Assembly (NCBI RefSeq): GCF_011947225.1
Contig: NZ_JAATVW010000007.1
Span: 124,001 to 188,000 of the forward strand
Source of the DNA: Planosporangium flavigriseum
Lineage (GTDB): Bacteria > Actinomycetota > Actinomycetes > Mycobacteriales > Micromonosporaceae
Reading direction: 5' to 3'
Length of the DNA stretch: 64,000 bases
Both the position numbers and the translations under genes were made by a program. Shown here piece by piece: positions 49,394 through 57,461 of the stretch (positions are counted from its first letter, which is position 1; each line of letters opens with the position of its first letter). A model generated the notes under the pieces. The model was not told the origin of the DNA, did not search any database, and saw only the letters and a list, made by a program, of their open reading frames with translations.

Positions 49394-52012
49394 TTATGGA
49401 CAGTCGGGCAGGGCGTTGATGTTGTCGCCGTTTTCAAGGTTGAGCCAGGCGAACGGTATGTAGCGCTGCTTGCCCCCGAACGGGATCTGGATCCACATCG
49501 AGCTCTGCTTGCCGTGGTTCGAGTTGGCCGCGTTGATCGTGGGGCCACCCTGGTTGCCCGCCGTGCCCTGCTTCTTGCAGGAGGCCTGGAAGCGGGTTCC
49601 GTGTGCTGCGTCGCCCACCGCCTCGTTGTCCTGCTGGCGGGAGTTGCGGTAGATGCCGATCCCGCTGCTGCAGTTGACCCCGGGGTCGGCGGTGACGCAG
49701 TAGACGGATCCGAAGAGCGCTGGGGTGGCCACCGAGCCGTTCCTCGTGGCGGTTCCGGCCGCGTTGGACACGGTGAGGCTGTAGCTGTAGTTTCTGCCCG
49801 GCCACAACCCACCCACCGTCAGGCTGCTGCAGTTCCGGTCATCCTGCCCCGCGCCGGCGACGCTGAGCGTGCACTTCGGCGTCGCTCCGCCGCCGTCGGC
49901 GGAGAACGTGACGGTGATGGAGTTCAGCGCGCCGTTCTGGTCGGTCACCGTCACTGTTGGCGGGGAGAGCGTCTTCGCCGTGGTGGCGGCCGGTGGGCTG
50001 CTGCCCGCCGCGTTCACCGCCGTGATTTTCACCGGGATGTTGGTGCCGTCGGGCAGCCCGGTGATCGTCACGCTGGTGGCGCCGGTGACGTCCCGCTTGG
50101 TGCCGTTCGCGTCCACGACATACTTCGTGATCGGGCGGCCGTTGTCCTTGGCCGGCTGCCAGGAGACCTGGATAGCCCCGGGCTGGTTGGTCACCGTGCT
50201 CGCTCGCGGGTTCGGAGGCGTCTCCGGCACCGTGTACGGCACGACGGTGTTGCTGATCGGCGACGCCTTCGAGTTGGCACCCTTGTCGTTGACCGCCGTC
50301 ACGGTGAACGCGTACTGCGTGCCGTATCTCAGCGCGCCCGCCGGGATCGTCAGCGTCGTCGAGGTGGCGCTGAAGGCCTGGTCCTTGGGCGCGGCCGGAG
50401 TCGACGTGATCTGGTAGCTGACGATCTGTCGACCCTGACCGTTGGCGGCCGGCCACGTGACCGTGACCGTGCCGTCCTTGTTCTCGGCGGCCGTGACGCT
50501 CGCCGGCGGATCGGGCACCTCGGACGTGGGGACCACCGGGTTCGCCGCCCGTTTCGGGCCGTTGCCCTTGGCGTTCACCGCGTACACGGTGAAGGTGTAG
50601 GACTGGCCGTTGGTCAGACCCGTCACGTCGAGCGCCCGCTGGTCGGCGCCCACCTCGTGGGGCTTGCCGTCACCCTCCACCACGTACTTGAGGATCGGCG
50701 CGTTGTTGGCCGTAGCGGGGCCCCAGGTGATCCGCGCGGCAGCGTTCCCGGCGGCGGCGCGTACGTTGACCGGCGCGCCGGGTGGGCCGACCGGCGGCTT
50801 CTGCGGTGGCGGTGGGGGAGGCGGGGGCGGCGGCGGGTCGCCGCCGAGAATGTTGTTGGCGTACTTGTCGACCAGTTTCGCGCGTCCCCGGTCGTCGACC
50901 ACCTGGGCCTTCGACGTGCTGGGCGCGTTGATGAACAGGTGGTCCTCGCGCACCTCGAGGTCGAGCGGGCCGCCGGCGGAGTTGGGCAGCGTGATGGTGT
51001 TGGCGAGCCGGCCGGAGCCATCCAGCACGTACACGTTGCCGGTCGCCTCGTCGGCGCAGTACAGACGCTTGGACCAGGCCACGCACGGCGAGAGCTCGGG
51101 ACCTTCGCCCGGCACCGTGAACTGGTTGACCTTGTCGCCGCTCACCACGTACACCGTGCGACCGTCGATGACGGTGACCGGAACGTCGGCGCCGGTGGTG
51201 CGCAGTGGCATCGAGCCGGGGCCGGAAAGCGACAGTGTCGTTTTCTTGGTGACGTCGCCGCGCAGGGTCGTGAGCACGGCGGCCGTCTTGTCGAGCACGG
51301 CCACCCCGGCGTCGAGCACTGAGAGCGTCAGGTCGTGGCTGGGATCGGCGATGGACAACGTCTTGACGATCTTCGGATCTGCCGAAGCCGCGCCGCCGGT
51401 ACCGCCGTTCCTGTTCGTTGTTCCCTTCGGAACCGCGGTGGGTTGGATTGCGACGGCGGTTCCTTCGCCAGGCACCAGAAGCCACAGCCGGCCGTCTGCA
51501 TCGAAGGAGCCGCCGGCCAGGCCCGGCATGAACCGCAGCGGCGCGCCGATCGGGGTGAGCGTGGCGGGGTTGAGTTGGCTCACGGCGCCCTGCACCGAGT
51601 CGATGACGAACGCGGAGTCCCCGTGCAGAGCGACGGTCACGCCGATGCCCGCGGTGGTCTGGGAACTCGCGGCCAACTGCAGGCTGGACAGGTCGAGCAC
51701 GCTCACCTTGCCGGTGGTGACATCGCGGAGGATGACGTACCGGTCGGTCTGGCTGACCTGCACGGTGTGGCCCAGCGAGTCGGAGACCTTGTATCGCGTG
51801 TCGACCCGGCCGGTGACTCCGTTGACCCGAGCCACCTCGCCCTTGTTGCTGCTCCACAGCCAGGACGCGGCGTCGAAGTTCGCGATCGCGTTGTCCGCCG
51901 CGCCGAGACCGAACAGGGTGGCGCCGATACCCGCCAGGAGCGCCGCGACGATCCCGACCGTTACCAGGCCGCCCCGGCCCTGCGCCAGCCGTCGAATACG
52001 CGCGCTAAACAT
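49394..52012 (-). CDS. Large FnIII-domain envelope protein
   Basis: 872 residues, ATG 52012 behind GGGGAGG. One N-terminal membrane anchor (about 15-40), then a beta-propeller-like region (50-395: VIDSVQGAVSQLNPATL, YCADEATGNVYVLDGSG), a poly-Pro linker (11 Pro), three FnIII domains (about 415-680) and a C-terminal domain with six cysteines (CTLSVAGAG ... YCVTADPGVNCSSG ... ALPDCP). Faces outside. Heads an operon with MoxR, DUF58 and the transglutaminase-like protein. Confidence 0.88.
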   Translation of the reverse strand: MFSARIRRLAQGRGGLVTVGIVAALLAGIGATLFGLGAADNAIANFDAASWLWSSNKGEVARVNGVTGRVDTRYKVSDSLGHTVQVSQTDRYVILRDVTTGKVSVLDLSSLQLAASSQTTAGIGVTVALHGDSAFVIDSVQGAVSQLNPATLTPIGAPLRFMPGLAGGSFDADGRLWLLVPGEGTAVAIQPTAVPKGTTNRNGGTGGAASADPKIVKTLSIADPSHDLTLSVLDAGVAVLDKTAAVLTTLRGDVTKKTTLSLSGPGSMPLRTTGADVPVTVIDGRTVYVVSGDKVNQFTVPGEGPELSPCVAWSKRLYCADEATGNVYVLDGSGRLANTITLPNSAGGPLDLEVREDHLFINAPSTSKAQVVDDRGRAKLVDKYANNILGGDPPPPPPPPPPPQKPPVGPPGAPVNVRAAAGNAAARITWGPATANNAPILKYVVEGDGKPHEVGADQRALDVTGLTNGQSYTFTVYAVNAKGNGPKRAANPVVPTSEVPDPPASVTAAENKDGTVTVTWPAANGQGRQIVSYQITSTPAAPKDQAFSATSTTLTIPAGALRYGTQYAFTVTAVNDKGANSKASPISNTVVPYTVPETPPNPRASTVTNQPGAIQVSWQPAKDNGRPITKYVVDANGTKRDVTGATSVTITGLPDGTNIPVKITAVNAAGSSPPAATTAKTLSPPTVTVTDQNGALNSITVTFSADGGGATPKCTLSVAGAGQDDRNCSSLTVGGLWPGRNYSYSLTVSNAAGTATRNGSVATPALFGSVYCVTADPGVNCSSGIGIYRNSRQQDNEAVGDAAHGTRFQASCKKQGTAGNQGGPTINAANSNHGKQSSMWIQIPFGGKQRYIPFAWLNLENGDNINALPDCP

Positions 52013-52108
52013 CGATGCACCTCCCCATGGCCGGCGCTCATCCTATGCGCAGGTCGAGCGGCGTCGATACCCCTGAGCTACACCTGTGGAAAACTTTGTA
52101 TGCGCAGG

Positions 52109-53218
52109 TCAGCGCCTTGGGCTGGCGGACGGACCGCGCCTGGTGCAGGTCAGGGAGGACGGCGCGGTCTGTTGCGGTGAGTACACTGCGGCGACCAGAA
52201 AGCAATAGGTCGCGCTCGTACTGAGACCGTTGATTGTGTAGGTCGTCTCGCCGGATCCGGCCGATCCCAGCGTTTTGTACCCGCTCTCGGGGCGGCCGCC
52301 TGCGATGACGAAAGGAACGCTGCCGTTTGTGGGATCCGTCCAGGTCAGCGTGACGGACGTGCCGTCGTCACGCAGCTTGAGGTCGCCGGGTGCCCGCAGT
52401 GCGTCAGCCGTCGGGCTCGGCTGGGGACGTCCACCCTCCCGGCGGTCAGGCGCGTTCAGCACCAGCAGCGCCGCGACGCCGCCGCCAACCAGCGCCATGG
52501 CCGCGACGAGCACGAGTACCAGCATCGGAAGCCGCGAATGGCGATGTTCGTCGGTGTTGCGAGGCGGCCACGAGGGCGCGACCTCCGGCGCGGGTAGCGG
52601 TGGGACTGGTCGCGGTGCGGACGGTGGCGGGAACGGACCGGTGGCCGGTGGCGGAACCGGTGTCTCGGCGCGCGGAACCGGTGTCTCGGCGCGCGGAACC
52701 GGTGCGTCGGTGCGCGGAACCGGGAGCTCGGTGGGTGGAGGCGGCGCGGCGGGGCCCGCCGTTCCCGGCGGAGAGGCGCCAAGGTAGCTACTCGCGGCCT
52801 GGACGTACTCGTGGTCGGGGCCCAACGCCGCCGGACCGTGACGCAGCACCGTGGTGAAGTTGCGCCGCGCCTCGTGTCGGTTGCCCAGCTCATCAGCGAG
52901 CGTCGCGAGGTCGTACGACAGCGGCAGCAGCGCCGGGCTGTCCTCGCCAAGCGTGAACTGCCCGGCGGCCAGGGCCTCTTCCAGCAGGCGGCGCGCGTGC
53001 ATCAGGTCACCGAGTTCGCGGTGCAGTGAGGCGAGCAGGCGGGTGCCGGCGAGGACCTCGGGATGGTCGGCGCCGAGCGTGGCGGCGGCTGGGTCGAGCG
53101 CCTGCTCGAGCTTGACCTGTGCGCCGCGCAGGTCACCGCGGCTGGCGAGGGCGTGTGCGTTGCGTACGACGGCGGCGAGGTGATCGGGCACGGACACGCC
53201 GCTATGCTGCCCGTTCAC
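52109..53218 (-). CDS. TPR-FnIII membrane protein
   Basis: 369 residues, GTG start; GTG 53197 is an alternative. Tetratricopeptide-like N-terminal half (about 15-145, LRGAQVKLEQALDPAAATLG, EVLAGTRLLASLHRELGDL), Pro-rich linker with heptad repeats (PVPRAET), one membrane helix (about 232-255), and a C-terminal FnIII domain (APGDLKLRDDGTSVTLTWTD). Single-pass protein with cytosolic TPR and external FnIII; likely functions with the neighbouring envelope operon. Confidence 0.82.
   Translation of the reverse strand: MNGQHSGVSVPDHLAAVVRNAHALASRGDLRGAQVKLEQALDPAAATLGADHPEVLAGTRLLASLHRELGDLMHARRLLEEALAAGQFTLGEDSPALLPLSYDLATLADELGNRHEARRNFTTVLRHGPAALGPDHEYVQAASSYLGASPPGTAGPAAPPPPTELPVPRTDAPVPRAETPVPRAETPVPPPATGPFPPPSAPRPVPPLPAPEVAPSWPPRNTDEHRHSRLPMLVLVLVAAMALVGGGVAALLVLNAPDRREGGRPQPSPTADALRAPGDLKLRDDGTSVTLTWTDPTNGSVPFVIAGGRPESGYKTLGSAGSGETTYTINGLSTSATYCFLVAAVYSPQQTAPSSLTCTRRGPSASPRR
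52652..52735. repeat. 21-bp minisatellite in the TPR-FnIII linker
   Basis: Two identical 21-bp units (52652-52672, 52673-52693; beginning CGGAACCGGTGTCTCGG) and two diverged units to 52735. Encodes the PVPRAET heptads in frame. Confidence 0.85.
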
Positions 53219-53320
53219 GCTCGCGGTCCGCTACCCGGCCCCTGGTACGGAAATGGGACAGAGAGCCGGGGCGGGCGGAGAACCGCCCACCCCGGCCACA
53301 CGAAGCTGCTGATGAAGCTT

Positions 53321-53926
53321 TCAGCTCTGCTGGCGCAGCGCCTTGCTCAGTTCGGTCTTGGACATCGACGACCGGCCCGAGATGTCGGCGTCCTTGGCCA
53401 TCTCGTAGAGCTCATCCCGGGTGGCGTCGGTAAGGTCCGACCGGCCCCGGGCGTAGGCCGCCGCGTGCTCGGTCTCTGCGTCGAAGCCGGCCTTGCGCAG
53501 TTCGTCGAGCCTGAGCTCGGTGAATGCCTGGCCGAGCTGCTCCAGCTTGGCCTTGTCAACGGCGTCGCGCAGGGCCGGGAGGATCTCGCTCTCCTCTTCC
53601 TCCACGTGGTGCTTGACGGCGTTCACGAACTCGGTGAACATCTGCTCGAACTGTGGCGAGTCAATGTTCTGCTGGGCCTTCTTGAGCAGTTGCTCGGCCT
53701 CGTCGTGCTCCTCGTACCCGTGATGGACCTCGTCCTTCTCGCTCGGGTCCGCTTTGGTCAGCGCCGGATAGACCTTCTTCTCCTCGGCTTGCGCGTGCGC
53801 CATCAGCCGCGCGGCGATCTCCTCGACCAGGGCCCGTCGGTCGCCCTTGCCGCTTTGGACCTGCTCGAAGAGGTCCTCCAGCATCCGGTGGTCATTCATG
53901 ATCAAGGTGACAGCATCTGACGCCAT
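53321..53926 (-). CDS. Hemerythrin HHE domain protein
   Basis: 201 residues, ATG with GGAGGAG. Hemerythrin-type HHE helices (LIMNDHRMLEDLFEQV, LMAHAQAEEKKVYP, GYEEHDEAEQLL, VKHHVEEEESEILP) bind a di-iron centre. A C-terminal Rho-N/SAP-like helical segment (TRDELYEMAKDADISGRSSM) may bind nucleic acid. Stress-related iron/oxygen sensing is probable; transcribed from a SigB-like promoter. Confidence 0.9.
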   Translation of the reverse strand: MASDAVTLIMNDHRMLEDLFEQVQSGKGDRRALVEEIAARLMAHAQAEEKKVYPALTKADPSEKDEVHHGYEEHDEAEQLLKKAQQNIDSPQFEQMFTEFVNAVKHHVEEEESEILPALRDAVDKAKLEQLGQAFTELRLDELRKAGFDAETEHAAAYARGRSDLTDATRDELYEMAKDADISGRSSMSKTELSKALRQQS

Positions 53927-53957
53927 GACTCCTCCAGATTCTCAGGTGTCAACGTCG

Positions 53958-53981
53958 TACCCATCGACCACCTGGTGAAAC
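53958..53981 (-). promoter_or_regulatory. SigB/SigF-type promoter of the hemerythrin gene
   Basis: On the minus strand GTTT (53978-53981), 15 nt, GGGTA (53958-53962): the GTTT-N14-16-GGGTA pattern of actinobacterial general stress promoters. The ATG is about 32 nt downstream. Confidence 0.65.
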
Positions 53982-53983
53982 GA

Positions 53984-54799
53984 TCAAGTCATGGCGGCGC
54001 CGATGCCGGTCACCGTCCAATCGTCAGCTCGGCAGGGCGTGGTCAGACCGCGCTGGCCGGCATGTTGACCGGCAGGCGGGGGGGTGGGCGCGCCGGTCCT
54101 GCCCGCCAGCTCGGGCGCCGCTTCAGCCGGCTCAGGTGGCACTTCAGCCAGCTCGGGTGCCTCCTCGGCCGCTTCAGGCACCGCCTCGACCGGGGCGAAC
54201 GTTTCGATCAGCACGAGCTCGGTGGGCTGGGCGATCACCTCAGCGGGTACGTGATCGATGAGCGTCATGCCGGATGGGTGGAGCTTGAGGAGAAGGCGCC
54301 ATGCCGACGCGGCGATCTCGGCGTCGACGTGGAGTTCGTGGCGCGTTGCGACCAGATGGCAGCGCGAGGGGAGACCCCGGGGGTCGCTGAGGATCGCGTA
54401 CGCGCTCAGCCCCAGCGCGGCGCCGAACACCGCACCGAGCGGGAGCCCCCACGACAGGCCCAGGAGCAGCGCATCGACACGTGCCCGGTCGAGGACCGCG
54501 ATCAGTACCATCAGTGCGCCGATCCACAGTCCACCGCACCCGCCGAGGGTCGCCGCGCGCCAAGCGGTGATCCTGGCGTCAACGTCGGTGACCAGTTTCA
54601 GGTTTCCGCCGACGACAGTCACCCGGTGGATCGGGAAGTGGGTGAGGGCGAGCAGGTCGACGGTACGCCGCGCGTCGGCGTACCGGGCGAATGAAGCGAC
54701 CTGCGTACGGCCGACTAATTGGGCGTGTTCGGTCATGACTGGGCGGGATCCGCGCAGCGCGCCGAAGCGGAGGGGAAGGCGCTTCGGCGAATCGGTCAC
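53984..54799 (-). CDS. General stress protein-like membrane protein
   Basis: 271 residues, GTG start behind GAGGAGG (54736 ATG is an alternative but lacks an SD). The GSP17M-like pattern (SFARYADARRTVDLLALTHF, VTVVGGNLKLVTDVDARITA) is followed by a glycine-rich membrane pair (about 85-135) and an Ala/Glu/Pro-rich tail. Widely present in actinobacterial stress regulons. A weak GGGTA at 54842-54846 is upstream. Confidence 0.8.
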   Translation of the reverse strand: MTDSPKRLPLRFGALRGSRPVMTEHAQLVGRTQVASFARYADARRTVDLLALTHFPIHRVTVVGGNLKLVTDVDARITAWRAATLGGCGGLWIGALMVLIAVLDRARVDALLLGLSWGLPLGAVFGAALGLSAYAILSDPRGLPSRCHLVATRHELHVDAEIAASAWRLLLKLHPSGMTLIDHVPAEVIAQPTELVLIETFAPVEAVPEAAEEAPELAEVPPEPAEAAPELAGRTGAPTPPPAGQHAGQRGLTTPCRADDWTVTGIGAAMT

Positions 54800-55163
54800 G
54801 GGTACCGCCTCCTCGGTGCCGGCCGGCAGGCGCAGACCAGCTACCCGTATCAGGCATCTTTACTCGCTGATCATGCGCTGGGGCGTACGGTAGTTGCTGC
54901 TGCCCGCGCCGGTTCGGTAACAGACCGACCGGCAGCGAGTCGTGCCCGTGCCGGTGACGCCGTAGCGACTGGGCGTAGCCGTGCCGGGGTGGCCGCCAGC
55001 AGGGCGTCCAGATCGGACGCGGGGCGTTGCCACGTGTTGTGCGTTGCGATGTTGTGCGAAGTGACCAGTCCGTAGGCCGGGGCCGGATGGGTAGGTCGGG
55101 GGCCCTACCCGGAGCGGCGCCTGCCCTACGGACTGGTTTGCGTGCGCAAGGGGGCGAACCACG
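54800..55163. other. Divergent intergenic region (364 bp) before the sigma factor
   Basis: No gene. Contains a weak GGGTA on the minus strand (54842-54846) for the stress protein, and a long nested hairpin (55065-55136) just upstream of the sigma gene. No clear GTTT-N-GGGTA promoter for the sigma gene itself was found. Confidence 0.45.
55065..55136. promoter_or_regulatory. Nested stem-loop upstream of the sigma factor gene
   Basis: Outer stem: CCAGTCCGTAGG (55065-55076) and its exact complement CCTACGGACTGG (55125-55136). Inner stem: GGGTAGG (55089-55095) and CCTACCC (55104-55110). It ends 27 bp before the ATG. Could be an RNA switch, attenuator or protein-binding cruciform. Confidence 0.55.
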
Positions 55164-55961
55164 ATGTCCGTCGCGCTTGACCATGCTCACCGGCCGTCCC
55201 TGTTTGGTGGGGACCTCGACGAGCGCATTCCCGTACTACTGCAGAAGATGTGCGCCTTCACACCGGGAGATCCCGCCCGGGCGGAACCGCGCGCCGAGTT
55301 GATCAGTCTGTGCCGGCCGCTGGCGGCGTACCTGGCACGGCGATACCGAGACAAGGGGGAACCGCTCGACGACCTGGTGCAGGTCGCCACCGTCGGGCTC
55401 ATCAAGGCCGTGGACGCGTACGACCCGCGCCGCGGTGTGCCGTTCGGCAACTACGCCTCACCCACGATTGTGGGTGAGATCAAGCGCCACTTCCGGGACA
55501 AGGGCTGGGCGCTGCGCGTACCGCGGCGGCTACAGGAGTCGCGCCTGCGCATCGCGCGTGAGGTGGGGCCGTTGACCCAGCGGCTCGGGCGGTCGCCGAC
55601 CGTGGCGGATCTGGCCGCCTCGCTGTGCGAACCGGAGGAGGACATCATCGCCGGCCTGGCGTGCGCTCCGGCGTACCGGGTGCTGTCGCTGCAAGTGCCA
55701 CTGCGTACCGCGGCAGGAGCGGAGCTGATCGAGGTGCTCGGTGGCACCGATCCGCTGCTGGAAGGGGTGGAGCAGAGGGAGTCGCTCCGTCCGCTGATCG
55801 CCCGCCTTCCGCGCCGTGAGCAGCGGATTCTTCAGATGCGCTTCTTCGCCAACATGACCCAGGCGCAGATCGCCGCCGAGACCGGCATCTCGCAGATGCA
55901 CGTGTCGCGGCTGCTCGGCCACTCGTTGCGAGTGCTCCGGGAGGGCCTGCTGGCGGAGTAG
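55164..55961 (+). CDS. RNA polymerase sigma factor, SigB/SigF/SigG group
   Basis: 265 residues. Region 2 (EPLDDLVQVATVGLIKAVDA, GVPFGNYASPTIVGEIKRHF), region 3 and region 4 (RREQRILQMRFFANMTQAQI, GISQMHVSRLLGHSLRVLRE) are intact. This is the stress/sporulation sigma group that recognises GTTT-N-GGGTA, the elements seen in neighbouring promoters. No anti-sigma gene is adjacent. Likely master of the surrounding stress genes. Confidence 0.92.
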   Translation: MSVALDHAHRPSLFGGDLDERIPVLLQKMCAFTPGDPARAEPRAELISLCRPLAAYLARRYRDKGEPLDDLVQVATVGLIKAVDAYDPRRGVPFGNYASPTIVGEIKRHFRDKGWALRVPRRLQESRLRIAREVGPLTQRLGRSPTVADLAASLCEPEEDIIAGLACAPAYRVLSLQVPLRTAAGAELIEVLGGTDPLLEGVEQRESLRPLIARLPRREQRILQMRFFANMTQAQIAAETGISQMHVSRLLGHSLRVLREGLLAE

Positions 55962-55979
55962 CTGGCCGGCTAGCTCGGC

Positions 55980-56031
55980 ATGATCATCGAGAGGTCGGGG
56001 CGTCATGACGCCCCGACCTCTCGATGATCAT
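55980..56031. terminator. 52-bp perfect palindrome between convergent genes
   Basis: The sequence from a55980 to t56031 is its own reverse complement; the centre is GTCATGAC and the ends ATGATCATCG. As RNA it gives a 24-bp stem with minimal loop. Serves the sigma gene and the convergent DUF4190-like gene. Confidence 0.8.
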
Positions 56032-56037
56032 GGAGAA

Positions 56038-56817
56038 CTACCAGTTGCGCATCCAGGGCAGGTGGGCGTCGAGCCAGTCCCGTAGCTGGGCGGCCTGGTC
56101 GGCGCCGCCATCGAGCCAAGGCAGTGCCTTGGTGATCGCGAGGATCCCGAGTACGACGCCGGCGATACTGAACGCCAGTCCGAGCAGCGCGACGTGGTGA
56201 CCGGTCACGTGCCGGCGCGCCACCGCGGACAGCCCGGCTGCTGCGAATACGAGGCCGACCACGCCGATCGCGACGCCGAGCGGCGCGAGCCGGCCACTGA
56301 GCGCCGCGAGGGTGGCACACACCCCGAGGATCAGGCTCAGCGTCGAGGTGAAACTGGTATGCGCCCAGCGAGCCGGTTCGGCCCGCTCGGCGTCGACGGC
56401 GTCGACCCGGTCGCGATCAGCGACGGCGTCGGCTCGGTCCCGCTCGGCGACGGTTTCTGCCCGGTCCCGCTCGGCAACCGGTCGGTCGGCCATCGACGGA
56501 CGCATAGGCCTCGTCGTGTCGGGCGCTACCGCGCCACCGGGCGGGACCGGCGCTACCGCGCCACCGGGCGGGACCGGCGCTACCGCGCCACCGGGCGGGA
56601 CCGGCGCTACCGCGCCGCCCGGGGGAACCGGATGGCCGGGCGCCCTCCGGCGCTGCGGGATTGTCGCGCCGGGGTCAGCGGAGCCGGCGGGGCCAGCGGA
56701 GCCGGCGGTGGTCATGCCGCTGGGAATCCCGCCGGTGGGCGTCGACTCGGCGGGCATAGCGTGATCGGCGGCACGTCGCCCATCGTGGGACCGTCGGGGG
56801 AACAGGCCAGTAGCCAT
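56038..56817 (-). CDS. DUF4190-like membrane protein
   Basis: 259 residues, ATG 56817 behind AGGAGGTG. A long disordered N-terminal half with four PPGGAVAPV repeats and charged AERDRA(D/E) repeats is followed by two membrane helices (about 155-230; LSLILGVCATLAALSGRLAP, VALLGLAFSIAGVVLGILAI) as in DUF4190 proteins. Ends WLDAHLPWMRNW. Preceded by a SigB-like promoter. Confidence 0.8.
   Translation of the reverse strand: MATGLFPRRSHDGRRAADHAMPAESTPTGGIPSGMTTAGSAGPAGSADPGATIPQRRRAPGHPVPPGGAVAPVPPGGAVAPVPPGGAVAPVPPGGAVAPDTTRPMRPSMADRPVAERDRAETVAERDRADAVADRDRVDAVDAERAEPARWAHTSFTSTLSLILGVCATLAALSGRLAPLGVAIGVVGLVFAAAGLSAVARRHVTGHHVALLGLAFSIAGVVLGILAITKALPWLDGGADQAAQLRDWLDAHLPWMRNW
56523..56630. repeat. 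27-bp minisatellite in the DUF4190-like gene
   Basis: Three exact 27-bp units (56523-56549, 56550-56576, 56577-56603) and a diverged fourth, encoding the PPGGAVAPV nonapeptide in frame. Confidence 0.9.
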
Positions 56818-56878
56818 TGCACACCTCCTATGGGTCGCCCGTCTGCGACGGCGCGTCACGGGCGGGATATTGATGAAT

Positions 56879-56903
56879 TACCCATCCCGGCGGACGGCTA
56901 CAC
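56879..56903 (-). promoter_or_regulatory. SigB-like promoter of the DUF4190-like gene
   Basis: Minus strand GTGT (56900-56903), 16 nt, GGGTA (56879-56883), 62 nt upstream of the start. One mismatch in the -35. Confidence 0.5.
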
Positions 56904-56928
56904 GGACCGGTTGGCCGTTTGTGCCATG

Positions 56929-56953
56929 GTTTGCGCTAGCTGGGGCGCGGGTA
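56929..56953 (+). promoter_or_regulatory. SigB-like promoter of the DUF2795 gene
   Basis: Plus strand GTTT (56929-56932), 16 nt, GGGTA (56949-56953). The ATG at 56964 lies 11 nt after the -10, at or next to the expected transcription start, so the mRNA may be leaderless. Confidence 0.6.
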
Positions 56954-56963
56954 CCCACACCCC

Positions 56964-57374
56964 ATGGAACGCGGCAATTCGAAGCATGGGCCACGGCTCG
57001 ACAACGAGATGGAACATGAGGTTCGCGGCATCCTCCAGGGGTTGGTCAACGACCGGGTAGAGGAGTGGCGCGATCCTGAGCCGCCCGGCGAGGACCAGCC
57101 GAATCCGACGCGCGCGCCGCACGGGTTCGAGCGGGCCGGCGCCCCGCCTGGCATGACACCGGAGGAGGTCGATACGCGCAGCCGCATCGGACGGTACATC
57201 CCCCTGTCGGCGCTGCCCGGCGATCGCGACGACCTGCTCGCGGCAGCCGAGGAGATGGAGGCGCCGGACGACGTCATCGAGATGCTTAGCGCGCTCCCCG
57301 CCGACCAGGTGTTCGAGACGGTCAACCAGGTGTGGGCCGCCCTCGGCGGGCACAACGAGGAGACGCGCGTCTGA
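56964..57374 (+). CDS. DUF2795 domain protein
   Basis: 136 residues, ATG 56964 without an SD. Charged N-terminus (HGPRLDNEMEHEVRGILQGL) and a C-terminal DUF2795 (RYIPLSALPGDRDDLLAAAE, MLSALPADQVFETVNQVWAA). Small soluble protein of unknown role, found in actinobacterial stress regulons (inference from its promoter). Followed by a 20-bp hairpin. Confidence 0.85.
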   Translation: MERGNSKHGPRLDNEMEHEVRGILQGLVNDRVEEWRDPEPPGEDQPNPTRAPHGFERAGAPPGMTPEEVDTRSRIGRYIPLSALPGDRDDLLAAAEEMEAPDDVIEMLSALPADQVFETVNQVWAALGGHNEETRV

Positions 57375-57394
57375 CGTGAAAACCACAACGGCAT

Positions 57395-57440
57395 CCGGGA
57401 GGTCGCCATCCCACAGTGCCGTGGGATGGCGACCTCCCGG
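57395..57440. terminator. Perfect 20-bp hairpin between convergent genes
   Basis: CCGGGAGGTCGCCATCCCAC (57395-57414) and its complement (57421-57440) with loop AGTGCC; flanking AACGG/CCGTT extend it. Separates the DUF2795 gene from the LLM gene. Confidence 0.8.
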
Positions 57441-57461
57441 AACCGTTACCTGAGGAGCGGC

